In this document: piece after piece, positions 30,263 to 35,861 of the stretch | Position numbering within the stretch: the stretch's first letter is position 1 | How the letters are laid out: each line of letters starts with the position of its first letter | Virus record (IMG/VR): IMGVR_UViG_3300046009_003344 | Coordinates: 1-35,861 of that record | Source: a virus | Direction: 5' to 3' (one strand) | DNA: 35,861 bases | Translations under genes and position numbers: made by a program | The notes under the pieces: model-generated | Database searches by the model: none | What the model was told of the DNA's origin: nothing | The model's input: the letters and a program-made list of their open reading frames with translations, nothing else

Positions 30263-32001
30263 GAGAACCAATCCAAATAGTCGAGATTGATCAAGATAAA
30301 TGCAGTCTATCATATGGTATAGCACCATGCGAGGCTGCTATTGGTATCACTGGTGCTAGAAAGTGCTTTAACACGTTCAAGACTTGCCAAGATACGGTCA
30401 ATTACACGCTAGGCGACCCTATAACCTTGCGCTTTGCTAAGTCTAATCAGTCGATTAATGATATACCTGTTTACGTCATTCCATCGCTTGTATCGGCTTC
30501 TAGCGCTCCAACGGTGCTTAATATCGGTGGTGGTGACGACAATAGCGGCGCATTGGGTAAACGTGCAAGCGTTAAGATCGTCATGCAAGACTTGCCGCAC
30601 AGTGACAACTTTGTTGACCCTTATCCCGAAAGTCGTTTATATGACCATGTTAAGAGGGGAACGTTTTGGACTAAATGGCTGGCACGTAACGCCCATTATG
30701 TTAATCGCAGCTTACGCATTCGTGATGGTTATGTTGGTCAAGCGTTGGAAGATATGAGCGTTCGCCATTACATTATTGACTCAATTGTGGGTGTTGATTC
30801 AAGCGGCAAGGTTACGATTACCGCTAAGGACGTATTAAAGCTGGCAGATGACAAGCAAGCGAAAGCACCAAGGGCGCAAGCCGCTGAGTTATTGAGTGCG
30901 ATTGATGCGGTACAAACGACAATCGTATTACGCAATGCGGTGCTTGCTGAATATCCAGCTAACGGAATTATCCGCATTGAGGATGAAGTTGTAACCTATG
31001 CCACAGCAACGGCAAGCGGTGATAACGTGCAACTTAACAGTGTTGTGCGTGGACAGTACAACACCACGGCAGAAGAACATGATGCGGGTGAAAATGCACA
31101 GTTATGCTTGCGTTATAACGATGCTACCGTATGGAGCGTGGTTTATGACTTGCTAGTGAATTATGGTAACGTGCCTGCAAGCTATATCGACTACGCGGCA
31201 TGGTCTGCAGAAGGTGCGGCATGGTTGCAACAGTTCAACGTGACAACGCTAATAACTGAACCAACAGGCGTGACTCAGCTTATCGGTGAATTGGCACAGC
31301 AAACACTGTTTTATATCTGGTGGGACGAGCGACTGCAAAAGATCGGCTTTGAAGCTGTTAAGCCGCCAACAGAAGCGCCTGTCGTATTTGACGACGAGCG
31401 CAACATTCTAGCAGGCACAACTCGATTGAGCGAGGACGTTGGGGCAAGGGTTAGCCAAGTGTGGGTTTACTACGATATGCGTTCACCAGTTGAGGATTGG
31501 GACGATAGCCGTAATTACCGCAAGCTACGCATTAGGATTGATGACGAGAGCGAACGAGCCGAAGCATACGGCGATACCAAGGTTAAAGCGATTTATAGCC
31601 GTTGGTTGCAGTCGGAAGCGCAAGCCATTAACTTAAGTGTGCGTTATTTGAACCGATACCGCACGACACAGCGTAAGATCTCGTTCGAGGTAGATGCTAA
31701 AGATCGAGGCGTGTGGACAAGCGATGTTCTTGACGTGTTAAGCCGTTCGGTAGTTGATGACACAGGCGAACCAATCGCTACACGTTGGCAGATTATCAGC
31801 GCTGATGAGTATATGAGTGGGGAGCGTATTAAATTAGAGTGCCAAGTTTATGATTACGGCGGCATTGTTGGTGTAAAATACGCTTATTGGATGGCAAGCG
31901 ATGCGCCTAACTACGCTGATAGGGTAGATGATAACGGTGCATGGTTTGCAGAGGATGACGGCAAGATGCCAGATAACGGAATGGGGTGGGTTTACGTATG
32001 A
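30259..32001 (+). CDS. Tail hub / tail-tip protein
   Basis: This 580-residue protein has an N-terminal cysteine group: DKCSLSYGIAPCEAAIG, then ARKCFNTFKTCQD, which is a recurring mark of phage tail-tip proteins downstream of the tape measure. It then has hub-like beta domains (GYVGQALEDMSVRHYIIDSI; VTITAKDVLKLADD), a segment VVRGQYNTTAEEHDAGENAQ seen in tail-hub proteins, and a C-terminal WQIISADEYMSGERIKLECQ strand. It probably forms the tail-tip hub that binds the distal tail ring. It overlaps both neighbours by four bases. Confidence 0.8.
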   Translation: MREPIQIVEIDQDKCSLSYGIAPCEAAIGITGARKCFNTFKTCQDTVNYTLGDPITLRFAKSNQSINDIPVYVIPSLVSASSAPTVLNIGGGDDNSGALGKRASVKIVMQDLPHSDNFVDPYPESRLYDHVKRGTFWTKWLARNAHYVNRSLRIRDGYVGQALEDMSVRHYIIDSIVGVDSSGKVTITAKDVLKLADDKQAKAPRAQAAELLSAIDAVQTTIVLRNAVLAEYPANGIIRIEDEVVTYATATASGDNVQLNSVVRGQYNTTAEEHDAGENAQLCLRYNDATVWSVVYDLLVNYGNVPASYIDYAAWSAEGAAWLQQFNVTTLITEPTGVTQLIGELAQQTLFYIWWDERLQKIGFEAVKPPTEAPVVFDDERNILAGTTRLSEDVGARVSQVWVYYDMRSPVEDWDDSRNYRKLRIRIDDESERAEAYGDTKVKAIYSRWLQSEAQAINLSVRYLNRYRTTQRKISFEVDAKDRGVWTSDVLDVLSRSVVDDTGEPIATRWQIISADEYMSGERIKLECQVYDYGGIVGVKYAYWMASDAPNYADRVDDNGAWFAEDDGKMPDNGMGWVYV

Positions 32002-32561
32002 CATGGACAAATATTCCAGATACCAACATTGAGCCTGGCAAACCAGTACGCTCAATTGATATGATTGCCATGCGGGATAATATCCCTGCTTTGGCGAATG
32101 GTGATGCTGGTGCGCCGAGGATTATAAGCAAAGCGATTGTGAGGGCGTTAAGTGTTGTAGTTGGCAATAATATTATGGCAAGCAATGACTCGGTTAATAG
32201 TGTAGCTAGTGTTACATATGTTGAGGTTTACTCGTACAGATCACAAGCAGTCACAGGTAGTGTTAGAATTTATGCCGAGCAATACACCAATGGAGGTAGT
32301 GTTGGCTCATATTTGCGGTTTCTAAAAAATGGTGTTCAATTGGCTGTATGGTATATGGCAAGCTCTACACCGACCGCTAGGATTTTTGATACTACGATCA
32401 CATTAGGCGACAGGATTTCAATAGAAATGTATGGGGGTGGTTGTGACTTTGAAGGCAACTGTTACACTGCGTATGTAAGAAACAGAAGAATATTAGTCGA
32501 CCGACCTGTAATTGATCGACCAGTGCCAGTTTACGCAGACGAGGACGGAATATATGCCTAA
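31998..32561 (+). CDS. Tail-tip protein of unknown fold
   Basis: This 187-residue protein starts TWTNIPDTNIEPGKPVRSID and has MIAMRDNIPALANGDAGAP near residue 25, a phrase common in phage tail-fibre attachment domains. The rest is beta-rich (VTYVEVYSYRSQAVTGSVRI; TPTARIFDTTITLGDRISIE) with two cysteines. It ends in a charged tail (RNRRILVDRPVIDRPVPVYA). I read it as a second, short receptor-binding or tip protein. The ATG at 31998 overlaps the hub stop. Confidence 0.7.
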   Translation: MTWTNIPDTNIEPGKPVRSIDMIAMRDNIPALANGDAGAPRIISKAIVRALSVVVGNNIMASNDSVNSVASVTYVEVYSYRSQAVTGSVRIYAEQYTNGGSVGSYLRFLKNGVQLAVWYMASSTPTARIFDTTITLGDRISIEMYGGGCDFEGNCYTAYVRNRRILVDRPVIDRPVPVYADEDGIYA

Positions 32562-32889
32562 TTATTCAAATGCAATCGCTTACGGTCAACAAAAAAAACT
32601 AATCGAACAATGCGGATGGGGATTGGTTGGTAACGATTACGCAAGTTTGACGTGGGAAGGTGAAAATAAACCGACTCAAGAGTTGCTTAATTCACTAGCT
32701 AATGATGCTGATTTGTTCTTTGAGATTAGCCAATATAATCACGACATGACGTTAAAGCGTCAAGAAGCGTATCGGACTATCTCAGACCCATTAATGTTCA
32801 AATGGCAACGTGGGGAAGCAACTCAGCAAGAATGGCTCGATGCTGTTGCAAGTATTAAAGCGCGTTATCCGATGAGGGAGTTGCCATGA
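32554..32889 (+). CDS. Tail fibre assembly-type protein
   Basis: This 111-residue protein has a C-terminal half (YRTISDPLMFKWQRGEATQQ, then EWLDAVASIKARYP) that resembles the small proteins (chaperone or DUF4376-like) placed after phage fibre genes. The N-terminal half has no clear match. The start is ATG at 32554 with GAGGACGGA upstream, overlapping the preceding gene by 8 bases. A helper role in folding the fibre or the short tip protein is inferred from location. Confidence 0.65.
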   Translation: MPNYSNAIAYGQQKKLIEQCGWGLVGNDYASLTWEGENKPTQELLNSLANDADLFFEISQYNHDMTLKRQEAYRTISDPLMFKWQRGEATQQEWLDAVASIKARYPMRELP

Positions 32890-33386
32890 AGCTAACAACC
32901 AATTTTAGAACTGATATTGACAACAAAATCACAGGCGGCTTAGATTGGCACGGGTTAAGTGATGATGTTCAAGCCAATTTAATGATGGTTGTTGAAAATG
33001 CTCAAGCGATTCGTGACTATTTAGGCAAGCCTGTTATTGTATCTAGTGGCTTACGTTCGCAAGCTAAAAACGCAAGTTTGGATGGTGCTAGTAAAACAAG
33101 CCAACACCTTTACGGTGAAGCACTTGATCTCGTGTTAGGCGATAACCTTGATCGAGTCTTTAGGGGATTGATGTTGGGTTTAATTCACACACCTCACCCA
33201 TTCAGTCAGGTTATCCATGAAACGAACGGTAATGGCGCTCAGTGGCTTCATATTGCCGTTGTGACTGATAGATGGTTGGCTGTCAATAAAGGCAAACCGC
33301 ATCGCTTAACACAAACTGAGTTCCTTGAAACTAAAGACGGCAAGTCTTATAAGCTAGTATCATTAAAACCATTCAGTGTTTTGTGA
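32886..33386 (+). CDS. Endolysin, M15 peptidase (D-Ala-D-Ala/L-Ala-D-Glu type)
   Basis: The 166-residue zinc peptidase of the M15 family is the probable endolysin. Motifs: IVSSGLRSQAKNASLDGA, the metal site SQHLYGEALDLVL near residues 77-89 (His and Asp), and the second histidine site AQWLHIAVV near 119. It should cut stem-peptide bonds in peptidoglycan. There is no signal peptide, so export would need a holin; two small membrane proteins downstream (33424 and 34845) are holin candidates. It is the first gene of the lysis cassette and overlaps the fibre-assembly gene by four bases. Confidence 0.9.
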   Translation: MKLTTNFRTDIDNKITGGLDWHGLSDDVQANLMMVVENAQAIRDYLGKPVIVSSGLRSQAKNASLDGASKTSQHLYGEALDLVLGDNLDRVFRGLMLGLIHTPHPFSQVIHETNGNGAQWLHIAVVTDRWLAVNKGKPHRLTQTEFLETKDGKSYKLVSLKPFSVL

Positions 33387-33423
33387 TAAAATCGCATTAA
33401 TTCAGTTATTTAGCGGTTTCAAT

Positions 33424-33741
33424 ATGGCACACGAATTTATGCAGGTAGAGCAAATACCAACACCCAACAGGCGAGTAGATGACGTTAAGTTAATCGAGCT
33501 TAACCACCGCATTGACAAGTTGGCTGACAAGGTTACAAGTCTGCACGAAAACCACACCGAGCATAAGAAGGAGTTGTCTGACTTGTCGCAAGCTGTGTCC
33601 AAGTTATCCAACACCATAAACCGCGCTATTTGGATTTTGGTTGGTGGTGCGGCTGTGATTGCTTTCTTATCGTCAGGGCAGTTCACGCAAACTGTGAACA
33701 CAGGTACAGCCATTGTGGGTGCTCAAAATGGCGGTCGTTAA
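33424..33741 (+). CDS. Membrane protein with coiled coil, holin-associated type
   Basis: In this 105-residue protein the N-terminal 70 residues are soluble and helical (LIELNHRIDKLADKVTSLHE, then KELSDLSQAVSKLSNTINR), giving a coiled coil. One transmembrane helix follows at about 72-92 (AIWILVGGAAVIAFLSSGQF). The layout resembles the XhlA-type cell-lysis membrane proteins that accompany holins. The ATG at 33424 is preceded by only a weak ribosome site (AGCGG). An upstream in-frame start near 33376 would run into the endolysin gene and is less likely. Confidence 0.75.
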   Translation: MAHEFMQVEQIPTPNRRVDDVKLIELNHRIDKLADKVTSLHENHTEHKKELSDLSQAVSKLSNTINRAIWILVGGAAVIAFLSSGQFTQTVNTGTAIVGAQNGGR

Positions 33742-34231
33742 TCACGCATTACGCACGTTGAATTGGACTCTCAATCTACTACTCGCGTTAGTGATTGGTA
33801 TGATGTGCGTCATTGTATATTGGATTTTTGAACCAGACCCGTTGACAGTCAGTTACGCTAAGGGTTATACAAGTTGGTCGCTTTGTGAGAACGGACAATA
33901 CAGCTTAATACGTGACGTCCAATCCACTAAAGACTTGTCAATCAAAGTAAAAGAGTTTTGGTGGAATATTGACGGTATGGATGATGTTAATGGCAAGATG
34001 AATGAGTACCCGCACAAGCCGCTGTCGTTTTACACCATATCGGCTGGAACTGATCGGGTGTTCGACTTCCCTAAATCTGTGCCTGCTAAATTAAAGGTAG
34101 GTCGCTATCGCTATCGTCCACACGCTGAATATCAGATCAACCCAATTAAAACCATTCGCCGTGACCTACCTGTGCAATACGTGAATGTGGTTTGCAATTA
34201 TGACCCTCAAAAACATGGAGTGATGGAATGA
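33728..34231 (+). CDS. Inner-membrane protein with periplasmic domain
   Basis: This 167-residue protein has one transmembrane helix near residues 13-35 (LNWTLNLLLALVIGMMCVIV, then YWIF), followed by a ~130-residue domain that should face the periplasm. The domain has two cysteines (residue ~55 and near the end), an IRDVQSTKDLSIKVKEFWWN segment and an arginine-rich strand VGRYRYRPHAEYQINPIKTI. I do not recognise the family. The start is ATG at 33728 inside the end of the previous gene. A spanin-like role is possible from position, but the coiled coil expected of an i-spanin is absent. Confidence 0.72.
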   Translation: MAVVNHALRTLNWTLNLLLALVIGMMCVIVYWIFEPDPLTVSYAKGYTSWSLCENGQYSLIRDVQSTKDLSIKVKEFWWNIDGMDDVNGKMNEYPHKPLSFYTISAGTDRVFDFPKSVPAKLKVGRYRYRPHAEYQINPIKTIRRDLPVQYVNVVCNYDPQKHGVME

Positions 34232-34842
34232 TTCATTGGTTAGCAGTAGCAGCACTTATCTTTGCTGCGGTGTATGATAAGGACGCTGATGCGGCTCAGG
34301 CTAGTGTCAACTATCTGCATGGCGATGGTTACGCAAGCGGTGATGACACGCGCAACACTGTTCGCTTAGACGCTTTAGTGGTAAAAGACTGGGGAATGGT
34401 ATATGGTAGAGCAGATTTACTTAGTTTTGATGATCGCAATTCCAACGTTGTTACTCGTGGTATCGGTCATTATGGTCACGGGTGGCACTTGGCTGGACAA
34501 ATTCAAAACCAAAAAGGAATCAGCCAGTCCAGCGCAGGGTTCGGTTACTCAGCAAAAGGATGGTTCGTTGATGTGTACAGAATGTCCAGTAGCTATTATG
34601 GCGACAGTACCCATGCCTTTGGATACGCAAGTCGAGACTGGGGTAACTGGCAGCTTGGAGGATGGATTGAAATTATCCAGCCATACTCGAACTTTCAGCT
34701 TAATGCAGGCTCGCAAATTAGCCTCACGTACAAAATCAACTCGGTTCGATTAGGTGTTGAGCAACAGCGATACATCAACAAGAACGGCATCAACGGCTTG
34801 GATGAAGTGGTCAATCAACTAATGGTTAAGTGGGAGTTTTGA
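34228..34842 (+). CDS. Outer-membrane beta-barrel-like protein
   Basis: This 204-residue protein starts with a likely signal peptide (MIHWLAVAALIFAAVYDKDA, cleavage perhaps after DADA). The mature part is made of alternating polar/aromatic strands (GHYGHGWHLAGQIQNQKGIS; SAGFGYSAKGWFVDVYRMSS; RDWGNWQLGGWIEI). The chain ends in MVKWEF, a C-terminal aromatic residue like the signal that directs barrels to the BAM machinery. This fits an 8- to 10-strand outer-membrane barrel. A phage barrel could change the host surface, as lambda Lom does. It overlaps the upstream gene by four bases. No family name is claimed. Confidence 0.72.
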   Translation: MIHWLAVAALIFAAVYDKDADAAQASVNYLHGDGYASGDDTRNTVRLDALVVKDWGMVYGRADLLSFDDRNSNVVTRGIGHYGHGWHLAGQIQNQKGISQSSAGFGYSAKGWFVDVYRMSSSYYGDSTHAFGYASRDWGNWQLGGWIEIIQPYSNFQLNAGSQISLTYKINSVRLGVEQQRYINKNGINGLDEVVNQLMVKWEF

Positions 34843-34844
34843 TT

Positions 34845-35258
34845 ATGTGGGAATTATTAGCCAAGCCAATCACGGATTTAGTTAAGCACTTTTTTCCAGC
34901 GGACATGTCCGAGGAACAAAAGGCGCAATTCGCAGCTAAAGAAGCTGAAATGCAAGTAGCTATTGCCACAATGTTGGCACAGCTAGGGCAATCACAAGAA
35001 GCTGAGTTGACTAAGCGATTACAAGCTGACATGGCAAGCGATAGCTGGTTAAGTAAAAACATTCGCCCGTTGGTATTGGTGTTCTTATTGGTTATGTACA
35101 CAATCTTTGCTGGTATCAGCATCGGTGACAACGACATTAATCCGATCTATGCCGATATGTTGCAAGATATGTTGATGGCTGCTTTTGGTTTTTACTTCGT
35201 CAGTCGTGGCATTGAGAAGGTCACGGATAAGATTGCGGCCGCATGGGGTAAGAAATAA
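34845..35258 (+). CDS. Holin, GTA-type three-TM family
   Basis: This 137-residue protein resembles the Holin_3TMs (GTA holin) family. An amphipathic N-terminus (MWELLAKPITDLVKHFFPAD) is followed by a helical Ala/Glu-rich segment, the conserved SWLSKNIRPLVLVFLLVMYT leading into a first membrane helix, and a second hydrophobic segment (DMLMAAFGFYFVSRGIEKVT). Such proteins form holes in the inner membrane at the end of infection. The start is ATG at 34845 with GGGAG upstream; an earlier GTG at 34830 is possible. It is the last gene of the late operon, ended by the terminator at 35260. Confidence 0.85.
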   Translation: MWELLAKPITDLVKHFFPADMSEEQKAQFAAKEAEMQVAIATMLAQLGQSQEAELTKRLQADMASDSWLSKNIRPLVLVFLLVMYTIFAGISIGDNDINPIYADMLQDMLMAAFGFYFVSRGIEKVTDKIAAAWGKK

Positions 35259-35259
35259 A

Positions 35260-35281
35260 AAAGCCCCAGTTAAGGGGCTTT
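35260..35281. terminator. Bidirectional terminator between late and accessory operons
   Basis: AAAGCCCC, a 6-base loop (AGTTAA), GGGGCTTT, with A-rich sequence on the left and T-rich on the right, so it can stop transcripts from both sides. It sits between the stop of the holin gene and the stop of the MazG-like gene, where the two operons converge. Confidence 0.85.
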
Positions 35282-35284
35282 GGT

Positions 35285-35665
35285 TTAGATAAAAGGTTCT
35301 AGCTTAGGCGGTGAATAGGTATCAGGCTTCATAACCTTGCCTGTTGGTGCTTTTTCAATCTTGCCGTTACTCATAATCTTGCTCAAATTGCTTCGTGCTA
35401 CTTCGTTAAAAGCGCCTTCCACGTCATATCCCATTGCTAACCCTTCAGCAATTAAGCACCAAATACTGTCAATAATGCCGTCTAGGTGTTCGACATGATG
35501 ACGCTTTTCCAATGGGTTCGCTTTGATTAATTGCCATGCGTCGGTTCGCTCTCGATATTCTTCGGGCGTGATGACTTCGGCGTAAAGCTTTGCGCTATCA
35601 AAATTGCGCTCAGGCTGGTTAGCCGCCGCCATAAAGGTTCGCACCGCTTGAATGTTTAATTGCAT
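35285..35665 (-). CDS. MazG-like nucleotide pyrophosphohydrolase (PRA-PH type)
   Basis: This 126-residue all-alpha NTP pyrophosphohydrolase belongs to the phosphoribosyl-ATP/MazG-like family. The first acidic helix appears as KLYAEVITPEEYRERTDAW near residue 27. The second metal-binding helix is EHLDGIIDSIWCLIAEGLAM near 59-78. The C-terminal pattern NEVARSNLSKIMSNGKIEKA, then GKVMKPDTYSPPKL, is the usual tail of phage members. It hydrolyses nucleoside triphosphates to monophosphate and pyrophosphate, here perhaps dUTP or damaged nucleotides, feeding or protecting ThyX-made dTTP. It is the last gene of the leftward operon, 3 bases from the terminator. Confidence 0.85.
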   Translation of the reverse strand: MQLNIQAVRTFMAAANQPERNFDSAKLYAEVITPEEYRERTDAWQLIKANPLEKRHHVEHLDGIIDSIWCLIAEGLAMGYDVEGAFNEVARSNLSKIMSNGKIEKAPTGKVMKPDTYSPPKLEPFI

Positions 35666-35832
35666 GTTGGTAACTCCGTATTGTCGATAACTTCGATTAA
35701 AAAACCGCTAATGATCTGTGCGAGAATGAGCGTATCGTCTTTGCTGATAAATTCCCCGCCCTTCATAATGCGGATAATGCCAGCGTTGTAAATGACTTGG
35801 TAGTCTGCAAAGTGTAGGGCTTCGTCGTTCAT
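35656..35832 (-). CDS. Small hypothetical protein (complete copy)
   Basis: This 58-residue protein (MNDEALHFADYQVIYNAGII, then RIMKGGEFISKDDTLILAQI) has a short strand-rich N-terminus and a hydrophobic helix ILAQIISGFLIEVI near the end, and it ends with TELPTCN. I do not recognise the family. The ATG at 35832 has GGGAA nine bases upstream; an in-frame GTG/ATG further up (35844) lies in the end of the DUF6378-like gene. It overlaps the MazG-like gene by 10 bases. Its first 100 bases are repeated at the left end of the window. Confidence 0.72.
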   Translation of the reverse strand: MNDEALHFADYQVIYNAGIIRIMKGGEFISKDDTLILAQIISGFLIEVIDNTELPTCN

Positions 35833-35858
35833 TTTATTTCCCATTAGCTAATGATTCG
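35733..35858. repeat. Terminal overlap, right copy (circular closure)
   Basis: This is identical to bases 1-126. The three bases after it (TTT) do not match the left copy and may be a sequencing or assembly tail. Joining the copies gives a circle of about 35,732 bp, in which the leftward accessory operon runs without interruption from 4291 to 35285. Bases 35834-35858 repeat the last codons of the DUF6378-like gene. Confidence 0.85.
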
Positions 35859-35861
35859 TTT

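Overview
The window is an essentially complete genome of a tailed, siphovirus-like bacteriophage. Bases 1-126 recur exactly at 35733-35858, so the molecule closes into a circle (or is circularly permuted) with a unit of about 35,732 bp. A proteobacterial, probably gammaproteobacterial, host is suggested by the strong Shine-Dalgarno sites, sigma70-type promoters, a GTA-type tail chaperone and holin, a DNA-modification protein of the phage Mu Mom type, and a gene that looks like an outer-membrane beta barrel. The host genus cannot be read from the sequence. I see no integrase, excisionase, CI-type repressor, transposase, tRNA gene or CRISPR array, so a virulent lifestyle is the simplest reading.

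Layout. (1) Leftward accessory operon, from 4291 down through base 1 and on across the circle junction to 35285. It holds about 15 tightly overlapping small genes: a secreted SleB-type hydrolase, ThyX thymidylate synthase, a MazG-like nucleotide pyrophosphohydrolase, DUF551- and DUF6378-like proteins, a zinc-ribbon protein and a 24-residue membrane peptide. It ends at a bidirectional terminator (35260-35281). (2) A 530-bp non-coding block (4292-4820) with an operator, a sigma70 promoter, several inverted repeats and an intrinsic terminator. It reads as a leftward structured RNA or an attenuated leader. (3) Leftward replication and recombination genes (4821-11080): SNF2-type helicase, VRR-NUC nuclease, a GIY-YIG homing endonuclease, family B DNA polymerase, DUF2815, DUF2800 (RecB/Cas4-like) and an Ala/Pro-rich protein. 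(4) A compact divergent control region (11113-11172) with two face-to-face promoters and two operators. (5) Rightward: a Cro-like regulator, a large primase-helicase, a terminator, then an iteron array beside AT-rich DNA that is the likely replication origin. (6) A late promoter at 14067-14095 whose transcript should begin exactly at a perfect three-way-junction RNA (14102-14146). It is followed by two small genes, a ParB-domain protein, a Mom-like DNA-modification protein, the terminase subunits, head genes, connectors, tail genes (with a -1 programmed frameshift in the tail chaperone), a collagen/YadA-type fibre, tail-tip genes and the lysis cassette, ending at the bidirectional terminator.

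How it works together. Four promoters share the architecture TTTACA-17 bp-TAATAT/TATTAT, with the -35 box inside a 19-bp operator TGTAAA-N7-TTTACA. The Cro-like protein (11188-11418) is the obvious candidate to bind these and shut early transcription. The late promoter and the capsid-module promoter have extended -10 boxes and no such operator, so they should escape this control. ThyX and the MazG-like enzyme adjust nucleotide pools, PolB and the helicases copy the genome, ParB/Mom may modify it before packaging, and terminase then packages it.
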